64,000 nt of DNA from Trabulsiella odontotermitis (GTDB taxonomy: Bacteria > Pseudomonadota > Gammaproteobacteria > Enterobacterales > Enterobacteriaceae), in the NCBI RefSeq assembly GCF_030053895.1, contig NZ_CP125781.1, forward strand, positions 3,968,001 through 4,032,000. The letters run 5' to 3'. Below the pieces are notes generated by a model. It saw only the letters and a program-made list of their open reading frames with translations, did no database searches and had not been told where the DNA came from. Of this stretch, positions 8,700 to 18,388 are shown one piece after another. Positions within the stretch are counted from its first letter, which is position 1. Each line of letters opens with the position of its first letter. The position numbers and the translations under genes were made by a program.

Positions 8700-8722
8700 C
8701 AGGCCGTCACGGTGACGGCCTG
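8700..8722 (-). other. intercistronic hairpin tdcF-tdcG
   Basis: CAGGCCGTCAC and GTGACGGCCTG form a perfect 11-bp inverted repeat around a single base, between the tdcF stop and the tdcG start. There is no T-run in the direction of transcription, so an mRNA stabilising or processing element is more likely than a terminator. Confidence 0.55.
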
Positions 8723-8737
8723 CAGACTGACGCGCGT

Positions 8738-9130
8738 TTAGCGTTCACCGCGAAAAGCGATCGCTTCAATTTCCAGCTTCACATCTTTCGGCAGGCGAGC
8801 CACCTGCACACAGCTGCGCGTCGGATATACCGCATCGTGCTCATCAAAAAACTGCTTATAGACCTCATTGATCACCGAAAAATCATTCAGGTCAGTGATG
8901 AAGACGGTGGTTTTCACAATGTCTCCCACGCTCAGACCGGACGCACTCACAATGGCTTTCACGTTTTCCAGGCTCTGGCGGGCCTGCGCCGCGACGTCAT
9001 CCGCCACTGACCCGTTTTCCGGGTTCACCGGGATCTGGCCTGAAGTAAAGACCATCGCGCCGAGATCAACGCCCTGCACATAGGGGCCAATGGCCCCCGG
9101 CGCGCGCGTGGTTTCAATCACTTTTTTCAT
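8738..9130 (-). CDS. tdcF: RidA-family enamine/imine deaminase TdcF
   Basis: A 130-residue protein of the RidA/YjgF/UK114 family, forming trimers that hydrolyse reactive 2-aminoacrylate/2-aminocrotonate imines released by PLP dehydratases such as TdcB. Family residues are visible: GPYVQG near the start, FTSGQIP, and the conserved TRSCVQVARLP with the active-site Arg. ATG 9130 is chosen over 9136 because AAGGA lies seven bases before it and one base before the other. It starts 14 bases after tdcE. Confidence 0.95.
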   Translation of the reverse strand: MKKVIETTRAPGAIGPYVQGVDLGAMVFTSGQIPVNPENGSVADDVAAQARQSLENVKAIVSASGLSVGDIVKTTVFITDLNDFSVINEVYKQFFDEHDAVYPTRSCVQVARLPKDVKLEIEAIAFRGER

Positions 9131-9144
9131 GTTCATTTCCTTTT

Positions 9145-11442
9145 TCAAATCGCCTGGGTAAAGGTGCGCGAAATGACATCCTGCTGCTGTTCGCGCGTCA
9201 ATGCGTTAAAACGCACCGCATAACCCGACACGCGAATCGTCAGGTTGGGATAGTTTTCCGGGTGTTCGATAGCATCCAGCAGCATGTCGCGGTTCATGAC
9301 GTTGACGTTAAGATGCTGCCCGCCTTCGACCGTGGCATCTTCATGATGGAAGTAGCCATCCAGCAGACCGACCAGGTTGGTTTTCCGTACGCCGTCGTCT
9401 TTGCCGAGCGCCGCCGGAACAATAGAGAAGGTGTAGGAGATCCCGTCTTTGGCGTAAGTAAACGGCAGTTTGGCAACCGAAGTCAGCGAAGCCACCGCGC
9501 CTTTGCGGTCACGACCGTGCATCGGGTTCGCCCCCGGCGCAAACGGCGTACCGGCGCGGCGACCATCCGGCGTGTTCCCGGTTTTCTGGCCGTACACCAC
9601 GTTGGAGGTGATAGTCAGGATCGACTGCGTCGGAACCGCGTTACGGTAAGTTGGTAACGCTTTAATTTTCTTCATAAAGCGCTCAACCAGATCACAGGCA
9701 ATGCTGTCCACACGATCATCGTTGTTGCCGTATTGCGGATATTCCCCTTCTATTTCAAAATCGATGGCCAGCCCGTTTTCATCACGCACCGGTTTTACGC
9801 GGGCGTATTTGATGGCAGAAAGCGAATCCACCGCCACCGACAACCCGGCGATCCCACAGGCCATCGTGCGGTAAACATCGCGGTCATGCAGCGCCATCAG
9901 CGACGCTTCGTAGCTGTATTTGTCATGCATGTAGTGAATGAGATTCAGCGCACTGATGTACTGCACCGCCAGCCAGTCCATGAAATGATCCAGACTGTTC
10001 ATCACGGTGGTGAAATCCAGCACGTCATCCATCAGCGGTGCGGTTTTCGGCCCGACCTGGATTTTCAGTTTTTCATCCACACCGCCGTTGATCGCGTACA
10101 GCAGCGTTTTCGCCAGGTTGGCGCGGGCGCCAAAGAACTGCATTTGTTTGCCGATCACCATCGGGCTGACACAGCAGGCAATGGCGTAGTCATCGCTGTT
10201 GAAATCCGCGCGCATCAGATCATCGTTTTCATACTGCAACGACGAGGTGGCAATCGACATTTGCGCCGCGTATTTCTTGAAGGCGATCGGTAACGCTTCC
10301 GACCACAGAATAGTCAGGTTTGGCTCCGGCGCTGGTCCCATGGTGTGCAGGGTGTGCAGGTAACGGAATGCGCTTTTGGTCACCAGCGTGCGGCCATCCA
10401 GCCCCATCCCGCCAATCACTTCCGTCGCCCAGATCGGGTCGCCGGAGAACAGTGAGTCAAATTCCGGTGTACGCAGGAAACGCACCATGCGGATCTTCAT
10501 AATGAAGTGATCGACCAGCTCCTGCGCCTGCGTTTCCGTCAACACGCCCGCGCGCATGTCGCGTTCGATGTAAATATCAAGGAAGCACGCGGTACGCCCC
10601 AGAGACATCGCCCCACCATTCTGCGATTTCACTGCCGCCAGATAGGCGAAGTACAGCCACTGCACCGCCTCCTGCGCCGTACGGGCCGGGCGGGAAATAT
10701 CGCAACCGTAGCTTGCCGCCATTTGCTGTATTTCCAGCAGCGCACGGCGATGTTCGGACAGTTCTTCGCGCAGGCGAATGGTGGCTTCGAGATCTTCGCC
10801 ACGCTCCAGGCGGGACTGCAAATCAGCAAACTGCAGTTCTCGCTCGCGCACCAGATAACGAATGCCGTACAGTGCCACACGGCGATAATCGCCAATAATT
10901 CGGCCGCGACCATAGCCGTCCGGCAAGCCGGTCAGGATGCCCGATTTCCGGCAACGCAGCATTTCCGGCGAGTAAACATCAAAGACGCCCTGGTTGTGGG
11001 TTTTGCGTAAGTGAGTAAACAGATACTCAAACTGCGGGTCCATGTCGCGGCCATAGGCATCGAATGAACTTTTAATCATATTAATGCCGCCAAACGGATG
11101 CAGCGCGCGTTTCAGCGGTTTGTCGGTTTGCAGTCCGACGATTTTTTCCAGATCTTTTTCAATGTACCCTGGTGCATGGGCAGTAATCGTTGTTGCAACG
11201 TTGATATCAAAATCGACCGGCGCATGCGTGGCGTTTTCCGTCCGGATGCCCGCCATCACCTTTTCCCACAGCGCAACGGTCGCCGGGGTGGCGTCAGCAA
11301 GGAAGGATTCATCGCCTTCATACGGCGTATAGTTATTCTGAATAAAATCGCGAACGTTGATGTCGTGTTTCCATTCAGAGCCATTAAATCCCTGCCAGGC
11401 GTCGGCATACAGCATATCGCTGGTATCGATATTTACCTTCAT
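9145..11442 (-). CDS. tdcE: 2-ketobutyrate/pyruvate formate-lyase TdcE
   Basis: A 765-residue glycyl-radical enzyme splitting 2-ketobutyrate (or pyruvate) with CoA to propionyl-CoA (or acetyl-CoA) and formate under anaerobiosis. The two adjacent catalytic cysteines are in IACCVSPM, and the radical glycine sits in RVSGYAVRF close to the C-terminus. E. coli TdcE has 764 residues; the extra residue here is in the FHHEDATVEGG region. It relies on the PflA-type activase encoded elsewhere. It sits between tdcD and tdcF; the tdcD stop-to-start gap is 20 bases. Confidence 0.97.
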   Translation of the reverse strand: MKVNIDTSDMLYADAWQGFNGSEWKHDINVRDFIQNNYTPYEGDESFLADATPATVALWEKVMAGIRTENATHAPVDFDINVATTITAHAPGYIEKDLEKIVGLQTDKPLKRALHPFGGINMIKSSFDAYGRDMDPQFEYLFTHLRKTHNQGVFDVYSPEMLRCRKSGILTGLPDGYGRGRIIGDYRRVALYGIRYLVRERELQFADLQSRLERGEDLEATIRLREELSEHRRALLEIQQMAASYGCDISRPARTAQEAVQWLYFAYLAAVKSQNGGAMSLGRTACFLDIYIERDMRAGVLTETQAQELVDHFIMKIRMVRFLRTPEFDSLFSGDPIWATEVIGGMGLDGRTLVTKSAFRYLHTLHTMGPAPEPNLTILWSEALPIAFKKYAAQMSIATSSLQYENDDLMRADFNSDDYAIACCVSPMVIGKQMQFFGARANLAKTLLYAINGGVDEKLKIQVGPKTAPLMDDVLDFTTVMNSLDHFMDWLAVQYISALNLIHYMHDKYSYEASLMALHDRDVYRTMACGIAGLSVAVDSLSAIKYARVKPVRDENGLAIDFEIEGEYPQYGNNDDRVDSIACDLVERFMKKIKALPTYRNAVPTQSILTITSNVVYGQKTGNTPDGRRAGTPFAPGANPMHGRDRKGAVASLTSVAKLPFTYAKDGISYTFSIVPAALGKDDGVRKTNLVGLLDGYFHHEDATVEGGQHLNVNVMNRDMLLDAIEHPENYPNLTIRVSGYAVRFNALTREQQQDVISRTFTQAI

Positions 11443-11462
11443 GAAATTACTCTCTTTAGAAA

Positions 11463-12671
11463 TTAAGCGTATTCGGCTGTCGCGTTAATTTTTCCTAAAT
11501 GAATGGCATCAAGCGCAATCATTTTCTCTTCATTGGTAGGAATAACCGCACAGGCGATGCGCGAATCTGGCGCAGAAATAATTCGCTCACCGGCACTGCC
11601 AGGTAATTTATTCTTTTCATGATCCAGTTCGATGCCGAAAACCTGTAAATGCTCGACAACCAGCTGGCGAATAAGCGTGGAGTTTTCACCGATGCCGCCG
11701 GTGAAAATAACGCCGTCGAGACGATGCAGCGCCATAGCGTGCCCGCCAATATGGCGTGCAATACGATGCACAAATGTTTTAATGGCTAACCGCGCGTGGT
11801 AATGCCCCTCAAGCCAGGCTTTTTCCAGCACCCGTAAATCGGATGACAACCCGGAAATCCCTAGCAGACCGGACTCTTTATTCACCACACGTTCGAGGTC
11901 GCCGAGCGTCTGCCCGGTCTGGCTGGCAATCCACGCCATCGCGCCGAAATCGACATCGCCGCAGCGGGTGCCCATCATCAGCCCTTCCAGCGGCGTCATG
12001 CCCATCGACGTATCCACGCTCCTGCCGTTGCGCACCGCGCAAATGGACGCGCCATTACCGAGGTGAGCAATCACTACGCCGGAATCCTCTTCTGACAGGC
12101 GCAACAGGTGGTGTGCGCGTTGCGCGACATAGCGATGCGACGTGCCGTGGAAGCCATAGCGGCGGACGCCAAACTCCTCAAAATAGCGCCACGGCAAACC
12201 ATACAGATAGGCTTCCGGTTCCATGGTCTGGTGGAAACTGGTATCAAATACCGCGACCTGCTTCACGCCAGGGAACAGCTGTTGGGCGGATTCCACGCCG
12301 CGCAGGTTAGCAAAATTGTGCAGCGGCGCCAGGGGTGAAACCTGGCGAATCAGTTCAATAACCTCGTCAGTGATCACCACCGATTCATTAAATATACTGC
12401 CGCCATGAGCAATTCGGTGACCAATTAAAGCCACGCTGTTCATTAAATTGCGTTTTTCCAGTTCGAAGGTAATCGCTTTCAAAGCACATTCGTAATTCTG
12501 GTGAGCCAGCAATGCCGGCTCACCTCCATTAACGCGTAAATATGCCTTTTCTGTATTGATACCTTCTGTAATACCCGTCAGCAATACATCCTGCGTTTCT
12601 ACATCAATCACCGAAAATTTAACTGACGATGAACCACAATTAATGACCAGTACGACAGGGAATTCCATCAT
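11463..12671 (-). CDS. tdcD: propionate kinase TdcD
   Basis: A 402-residue acetokinase-family enzyme that phosphorylates ADP with propionyl phosphate, giving ATP and propionate, the energy-yielding last step of anaerobic threonine breakdown. Acetokinase signatures are present: VLVINCGSSSVKFSV at the N-terminus, GHRIAHGG, the second signature YGFHGTSHRYV, and the ATP-site GTRCGDVDFG and FTGGIGENS. The length equals E. coli TdcD. It is fourth in the tdc operon. Confidence 0.96.
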   Translation of the reverse strand: MMEFPVVLVINCGSSSVKFSVIDVETQDVLLTGITEGINTEKAYLRVNGGEPALLAHQNYECALKAITFELEKRNLMNSVALIGHRIAHGGSIFNESVVITDEVIELIRQVSPLAPLHNFANLRGVESAQQLFPGVKQVAVFDTSFHQTMEPEAYLYGLPWRYFEEFGVRRYGFHGTSHRYVAQRAHHLLRLSEEDSGVVIAHLGNGASICAVRNGRSVDTSMGMTPLEGLMMGTRCGDVDFGAMAWIASQTGQTLGDLERVVNKESGLLGISGLSSDLRVLEKAWLEGHYHARLAIKTFVHRIARHIGGHAMALHRLDGVIFTGGIGENSTLIRQLVVEHLQVFGIELDHEKNKLPGSAGERIISAPDSRIACAVIPTNEEKMIALDAIHLGKINATAEYA

Positions 12672-12712
12672 TTTACTTCTCCGCTCATCCAGATACTGAG
12701 CATTTCGGTTAA

Positions 12713-14044
12713 TTAAAACAGTTTGTAGACAATATTCAGGATGGTCAGCAGACCAATAATGGTGACGAAAATATTGTCCGCTCTGCCTTTAAATTTCGCC
12801 AGCGCCGGAGTTTTACGGATGGCATACATCGGCAGCAGGCACAACAGGGAGGCGATGATCGGCGCCCCCATGGCTTCAATCAGGTCGAGAATGTTCGGGT
12901 TGGCGTACGCCACGACCCAGGTGGAGCCCATGATGAAAATCATGCTGATGGTGTTCAGTTTGCCCATCGACACTTTGGTTTTGTCGCCCTGATAGCCGAA
13001 CTTGAGGATCAGACCATTCAGACCTTCCAGCGTCCCCAGATAGTGGCCGAAGAAGGATTTGAAGATAGCGACCAGCGCAATGATTGACGCACCGAACTCA
13101 AGCACCGTGGCAAACGTGGATTTCGTGCCGGACAGGGACGCGAAGTGGTTCGCCAGGTAAGACAGCACCGGAATGTTCTGCGCTTTAGCTTCCGCCATGT
13201 TGGCCGGGGAGAGCGTAAACAGGCAACTGAAGGCAAAGAACATCACCACCGCCACCATCAGCATGCTGGCGCGAGAGATGATCTGGGAACATTTACGCTC
13301 GGTGAACTCTCTGCCGAAATCCTGCTCGTACTCTTCACGCTTAGAGACAACGAAAGAAGAGACGATCGGGGAGAAGTTAAAGGAGAAGACCATGATGGAA
13401 ATCCCCAACCAGACAGTCACCAGAATGCCGTCATGACCAGTAAAGGAGAGATCGCTCAGGCTCACCTGGTCGATGACCGCGGAGTTCCAGTAAGGGATCA
13501 GCGACAGCGAAATCAGCACCAGGCTGGCAATGAACGGGAAGACCAGGTAGCTCATGACCTTAACCATCAGGTCCTTACCAAACCAGATGACGAACGCCAT
13601 CAGGAGCAGCAGGAACAAGGCCACCACGCCACGGTTGAGCGCGGCATAACCCAGTTGGTTTTCCCAGAAGGTCATGAACGTGTTGGTGATGGTGACACCG
13701 TAAATCCACAGCAATGGACAGATTGCGAAGAAATACAGGAAGGTAATCACCACACCGCCCGTTTTGCCGAAGTGCTCTTCTACCGTCTCAGTAATGTTAC
13801 CTGACGGGTTCGCCCCTGACAGACACAGACGCGCCAGGGCGCGGTGGCATAAAAACGCAATCGGGTATGCCAGCACCAGCATAATAAGAATCGGAATTAA
13901 ACCGCCGTAACCTGCGCGAATCGGGAAGAATAATACCCCGGCACCGATAGCGGTACCGAACAGGCCCAAAGTCCAGGTCGTATCTGATTTTCGCCATGCC
14001 GAGGGCCTTGCCTGGCTGGCAATAATAGTTTCTGAGTTACTCAT
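12713..14044 (-). CDS. tdcC: threonine/serine symporter TdcC
   Basis: A 443-residue HAAAP-family inner-membrane transporter importing L-threonine and L-serine with protons. It has about eleven spans, beginning with TLGLFGTAIGAGVLFFPIRAG (family GAG motif). It is a paralogue of CyuP in this window (same family signatures and length). It lies between tdcB and tdcD and supplies substrate to TdcB and TdcG. Confidence 0.96.
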   Translation of the reverse strand: MSNSETIIASQARPSAWRKSDTTWTLGLFGTAIGAGVLFFPIRAGYGGLIPILIMLVLAYPIAFLCHRALARLCLSGANPSGNITETVEEHFGKTGGVVITFLYFFAICPLLWIYGVTITNTFMTFWENQLGYAALNRGVVALFLLLLMAFVIWFGKDLMVKVMSYLVFPFIASLVLISLSLIPYWNSAVIDQVSLSDLSFTGHDGILVTVWLGISIMVFSFNFSPIVSSFVVSKREEYEQDFGREFTERKCSQIISRASMLMVAVVMFFAFSCLFTLSPANMAEAKAQNIPVLSYLANHFASLSGTKSTFATVLEFGASIIALVAIFKSFFGHYLGTLEGLNGLILKFGYQGDKTKVSMGKLNTISMIFIMGSTWVVAYANPNILDLIEAMGAPIIASLLCLLPMYAIRKTPALAKFKGRADNIFVTIIGLLTILNIVYKLF

Positions 14045-14066
14045 ATCGAGTCCTTAGCAATAATAA

Positions 14067-15056
14067 TTAAGCACCAACAAAACCGGTAATTTGTGAAACG
14101 CGGGACAGATCGATATTACCGCCGGAAATAATGCTGACGGTTTTACGTTTCTGAATGTAATCGTCAAGTTTACCACTCAGTAATGCCGCAGACGCCAGTG
14201 CACCGGCCCCTTCGGTAATCACTTTATTTCGCTGAATAAGTGCAATCATGCTGTCGCGAATTTCGTCTTCCGTAACCAGAACAATATCGTCGACCAGTTC
14301 AGTCACTATTTCGAACGGTAAAATACCTGGGCGTGACACATCACAACCGTCAGCTAATGTACTGGTGGTTCGATGATTGGTTATTTCACCGGCATAGAAT
14401 GACGCTGCCATGCCATGAACATTTTCTGACTGGACGCCAATAATTTTAATCGTCGGGTTAATGGATTTAATCGCCGTGGCAATACCAGCAATTAAACCGC
14501 CGCCGCCGATAGGTACAATGACGTTATCAACGTCATACAGATCCTGCAGGATTTCCAGGCCGATCGTTCCCTGACCCGCAATGACGTGCGCGTCGTCGTA
14601 AGGCGGAATAAAAATCCGGCCTTCCATTTCGACGATTTCACTGGCTCTGGCGATGGTGTCGTTGAAGCTGTCGCCGTGCAGGATCACTTCGGCGGAGTAA
14701 TCCTGTGTCGCCGCCACTTTCGACTTCGGTGCACCCTTCGGCATCACCACTTTGCCATCGATGCCGAGCATCGCACAGGAGAGGGAAACCCCCTGCGCAT
14801 GGTTGCCCGCCGAGCAGGCGACAACGCCCTTACGACGTTCGGCTTCCGTCAGTGAGCTCAGTTTGTTGAATGCACCACGAATTTTAAAAGATCCCGTGCG
14901 CTGCATATTCTCAAACTTGAGATAAATTTCACCTTTACAGCGTTCACTCAGATAATTAGAACGCGGCATGCCCGTTTTATAAATTTTCCCTGCGAGTCTT
15001 TGTTTTGCTATTTGAATATCATCAAGAGTGACCGGGAGATCGTATGTAATATGCAT
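14067..15056 (-). CDS. tdcB: catabolic threonine dehydratase TdcB
   Basis: A 329-residue PLP enzyme (fold type II) deaminating threonine to 2-ketobutyrate, or serine to pyruvate; AMP-activated in E. coli. The PLP lysine is residue 58 in GSFKIRGA, the phosphate loop is GGGGL, and SGGN lies near the C-terminus. It lacks the C-terminal ACT-like regulatory domain of IlvA. ATG 15056 is preceded by GGAGG at a five-base gap; GTG 15068 would add four residues. It is the first enzyme gene after tdcA. Confidence 0.96.
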   Translation of the reverse strand: MHITYDLPVTLDDIQIAKQRLAGKIYKTGMPRSNYLSERCKGEIYLKFENMQRTGSFKIRGAFNKLSSLTEAERRKGVVACSAGNHAQGVSLSCAMLGIDGKVVMPKGAPKSKVAATQDYSAEVILHGDSFNDTIARASEIVEMEGRIFIPPYDDAHVIAGQGTIGLEILQDLYDVDNVIVPIGGGGLIAGIATAIKSINPTIKIIGVQSENVHGMAASFYAGEITNHRTTSTLADGCDVSRPGILPFEIVTELVDDIVLVTEDEIRDSMIALIQRNKVITEGAGALASAALLSGKLDDYIQKRKTVSIISGGNIDLSRVSQITGFVGA

Positions 15057-15157
15057 TTCATCCTCCACTCATAAAGAGTGATACTAAATTCAGATAATAC
15101 CGGGCCGTCGGAGATCCGTTAAAAATCTCCGGGTGGTGTTGTTTTAAATAAAATTAA

Positions 15158-16096
15158 TCAAATGCTTTCTGCAAATCGCCTTCGCCTTGTGCAGTCCTGC
15201 GATGAATATTGTTTTGCAAGTTCAACTAATACTGATGCTGATTTTTTAATTCGGTAATTCCTGGACCATATTGCTGCATAACGTGCTACAGGTAATTCAT
15301 CCTCAACAGGTAAAGTAATAAACTGATTCGATCCAAATGGTGCGGTCATATCACACGGGATCACCGTCAGGAAATTTGCATTGAGAACCAGGTTATAGAT
15401 AGTGACGACGGAATCGGTTTTTACTATGTTGTCGGTGCTGATGTGATGGCTTTGGAGGGTGGCGAGCAGTTCTTTGTAATATCCCATATTGGTGTCCGGC
15501 AAGACCCACTGTTCGTTTTTCAACGACGCCAGTGAGGTGGTTCCGGTGCACGTTCGGGACTGACTGGCCACCACGGCAAACTCCGATTCAAACAGCGACT
15601 CAACATGAAGATCCTGCAACTGCATATCTTCACTTAACGTCCCGATAGCAAAATCCAGCCGCCCGTCGCGCAGCGCGGGCAGGAAGGACGACAGCTGGGC
15701 TTCATACATCGAAACCTGCGCTTTCGGGAACACCTCTTTAAACGTTTTCATCATGCTGGATAAAAACGTAAAACCGATGAGTGACGGATAGCCAAACGAC
15801 ACGTCAACCACGCTGCTACAGCTGAGGCTGTTCATTTCGCTCACCATGTTCTTCATCTCTCGGGTAATGGACTCCGAGTAAGTCAACAACACCTGGCCGG
15901 CACTGGTCAGTGTGACGCCGGTATTTTTACGGATCATCAGCTCGATACCAAAATTGGATTCGATGTCGTTAATGATCTTACTGACCGCAGGTTGAGTCAG
16001 CCCAAGCTGTTTGGCCGCCGAGCCAATTGAGCCACTTCTGATGACTTCCTGAAAAACAACAAGGTGTTGTGTCTTTGGCAGAAGAACATTATCCAT
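15158..16096 (-). CDS. tdcA: LysR-family activator TdcA
   Basis: A 312-residue LysR-type activator of its own operon, working with CRP, IHF and (in E. coli) TdcR. The N-terminal helix-turn-helix is clear (GSIGSAAKQLGLTQPAVSKI), and the substrate-binding-like domain follows. ATG 16096 has AGGAAG upstream and restores the E. coli length; an ATG at 16117 would add seven residues. First gene of the tdc operon; 101 bases separate it from tdcB. Confidence 0.95.
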   Translation of the reverse strand: MDNVLLPKTQHLVVFQEVIRSGSIGSAAKQLGLTQPAVSKIINDIESNFGIELMIRKNTGVTLTSAGQVLLTYSESITREMKNMVSEMNSLSCSSVVDVSFGYPSLIGFTFLSSMMKTFKEVFPKAQVSMYEAQLSSFLPALRDGRLDFAIGTLSEDMQLQDLHVESLFESEFAVVASQSRTCTGTTSLASLKNEQWVLPDTNMGYYKELLATLQSHHISTDNIVKTDSVVTIYNLVLNANFLTVIPCDMTAPFGSNQFITLPVEDELPVARYAAIWSRNYRIKKSASVLVELAKQYSSQDCTRRRRFAESI

Positions 16097-16155
16097 GTCA
16101 CTCTTCCTATATTTCATATTTCGGCCGGAATTCTATTAAATAATGCAGGTGTGGG

Positions 16156-16175
16156 TATGTGCGATCACTCACAAT
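16156..16175 (-). promoter_or_regulatory. CRP-like site upstream of tdcA
   Basis: TGTGC-GATCAC-TCACA (16158-16173) matches the CRP palindrome TGTGA-N6-TCACA at nine of ten positions. It lies 60-80 bases before the tdcA ATG, where CRP is known to activate tdc transcription in E. coli. Confidence 0.65.
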
Positions 16176-16707
16176 TTGCCAGAGCGTATGTTTACCTTGC
16201 GTTTAAAAAAGATATTAAACGCTTTAATATCAATGTGTTGAATTATTTTTAAAATGACTTTTGTCTGACTTTTATCAATAAAAATAGCGGAAATAACTTT
16301 ATTTTATGGCAATAACGGTCACCCCCGAAACTATATTTGCAACAAGGAAAGAAGACTATATTTCAATCGATTATCGTATAATTCCTAAGCGGTTCAGAGT
16401 GCATTTATTTTTTAATTTATAAAATAATCTAAGAAAATATGACAACCACAGAAAATAAATTCGGCACAGGTCACATAAAATTGTTAAATATACATCCGAG
16501 TTAATAGGTCATTAGCATTTGACTATGAATTCGCCCAACAAAAACCAAACAACGCAAACAAGTATGTAACACCTGTTTTTTTGGCATTTTCAGGTAATTA
16601 CCAGGGCGACATTGCAAGCTTGCAGAATAAGAAACTGCGAAATAATGGGTTGACGACAGATTTGTGGAGTTTGTCGCAAATGCGGGAAAAAGTCTGAAGG
16701 GGAAAAG
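16176..16707. other. AT-rich tdc control / intergenic region without tdcR
   Basis: About 530 bases between the CRP-like site and the rnpB terminator, mostly AT-rich with runs of A/T as expected for IHF and H-NS binding. In E. coli K-12 this stretch holds tdcR, yhaB and yhaC. No open frame here resembles TdcR and I see no convincing gene. The frames at 16064-16252 and 16501-16785 have no family resemblance, and the second one runs into rnpB. Confidence 0.6.
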
Positions 16708-16731
16708 AAAAACCCCGCCGAAGCGGGGTTT
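16708..16731 (-). terminator. rnpB terminator
   Basis: On the minus strand AAACCCCGC-TTCG-GCGGGGTTTTT is a strong stem with an exceptionally stable TTCG loop and a T-run, a few bases after the 3' end of RNase P RNA. Confidence 0.9.
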
Positions 16732-16737
16732 CCGAAT

Positions 16738-17114
<377 letters not shown>

Positions 17115-17146
17115 GGCGCGCAGTATAGAGGGTTTGCGCGCCAATG

Positions 17147-18292
17147 TCACCCTTCTGTCATCATCCCTACGCGCAGCGTGGCAGCGATATTTCGTGAGGC
17201 GCGATAGATGTTGTCAGACGCCCCACGGAACGCCTCTTCCAGCGTGCTGATGCTGGTTAAGACACTGAATACCGCATCGATACCGTGTTGATGCACCACC
17301 CCCACATCGTGCGTCAGGCTGCCCGCAATACCGATTACCGGTTTGTGGTATTTTTTCGCGACGTTCGCCACGCCCACCGGCACTTTGCCATGAATGCTCT
17401 GGCTGTCGAGACGCCCTTCGCCGGTGATAACCAGCGAGCAGTCGTGAATGTGCTCTTCCAGATTCAGCGCCTGGGTAACAATCTCAATGCCGCTTCGCAA
17501 TTCAGCGCCTAAAAACGCCATCAGCGCCGCGCCCATACCGCCCGCCGCACCGGCGCCGGGGACCTCTTTCACATCAATACGCAGTGATTTTTTGATCACT
17601 TCCGCATAGTGTTCGAGGTTGCGATCCAGCTCGGCGATCATCGCCTCGGAAGCCCCTTTTTGCGGCCCGAAGATCCTGGATGCGCCGCGATCGCCGATCA
17701 ACGGATTAGTCACGTCGCAGGCCACGCGGATCGAACAGGTTTTCAGCCGGGCGTCTAACTGCGAAAGATCGATCGTGTTCAGGCTCATCAGGCAACCGCC
17801 GCCAAAGCCGATCGCCGTCCCGTTCGCATCACACAACGATGCGCCTAACGCCTGCATCATGCCCGCGCCGCCGTCATTGGTGGCGCTACCGCCGATGCCG
17901 ATGATAATGTTCTGCGCGCCATGATCCAGCGCCTGCAAAATGAGTTCGCCGGTCCCGCGCGACGTCGTGAGCAGCGGGTTACGTTGCGCGGGCGGCACCA
18001 GCGCCAGTCCGCTTGCGGCTGCCATTTCAATAAACGCCGTATGCCCGTCGCCGGAAATGCCCCACACCGCCTCCACCGGTTCACCCAGCGGGCCGGTGAC
18101 GTGCGCAGTCATTGCTGTCCCTTGCGTGGCGGCTATCATCGCCTCGACGGTACCTTCCCCACCATCGGCGACCGGCACTTTGACATACTGTGCATCAGGA
18201 AAGATTTCCCGAAATCCTTTTTCTATTGCCTGCGCTACCTCAGTGGCAGAAAGGCTTTCTTTATACGAGTCTGGGGCGATGACGATTTTCAT
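17147..18292 (-). CDS. garK: glycerate 2-kinase GarK
   Basis: A 381-residue glycerate kinase (type 1 family) phosphorylating D-glycerate to 2-phosphoglycerate with ATP, the step by which aldarate carbon enters glycolysis. The N-terminus MKIVIAPDSYKESLSATEV and the glycine-rich GIGGSATNDGGAGM and GAGAAGGMGAAL loops are characteristic. ATG 18292 gives the E. coli length; an upstream ATG at 18322 adds ten unrelated residues. Last gene of garPLRK, next to the 5' end of rnpB. Confidence 0.95.
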   Translation of the reverse strand: MKIVIAPDSYKESLSATEVAQAIEKGFREIFPDAQYVKVPVADGGEGTVEAMIAATQGTAMTAHVTGPLGEPVEAVWGISGDGHTAFIEMAAASGLALVPPAQRNPLLTTSRGTGELILQALDHGAQNIIIGIGGSATNDGGAGMMQALGASLCDANGTAIGFGGGCLMSLNTIDLSQLDARLKTCSIRVACDVTNPLIGDRGASRIFGPQKGASEAMIAELDRNLEHYAEVIKKSLRIDVKEVPGAGAAGGMGAALMAFLGAELRSGIEIVTQALNLEEHIHDCSLVITGEGRLDSQSIHGKVPVGVANVAKKYHKPVIGIAGSLTHDVGVVHQHGIDAVFSVLTSISTLEEAFRGASDNIYRASRNIAATLRVGMMTEG

Positions 18293-18352
18293 AGTGAGTA
18301 GCCTGTTACCACACAACGCCAAAGGGCGTTTTACTTTTCCGACCTGGCTGCT

Positions 18353-18380
18353 GACCCGGTAAAAGCGGCTTTACCGGGTC
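18353..18380 (-). other. intercistronic hairpin garR-garK
   Basis: GACCCGGTAAA and TTTACCGGGTC form a perfect 11-bp inverted repeat with a six-base loop between garR and garK. No T-run follows in the direction of transcription, so an mRNA-stability element within the operon is the likelier role. Confidence 0.5.
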
Positions 18381-18388
18381 GTTCGCGC

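Noticed and set aside
16064..16252. Small frame divergent from tdcA as a tdcR candidate
   Set aside because: It starts inside tdcA with GTG, overlaps the CRP-like site and shows no resemblance to TdcR or to a DNA-binding protein.
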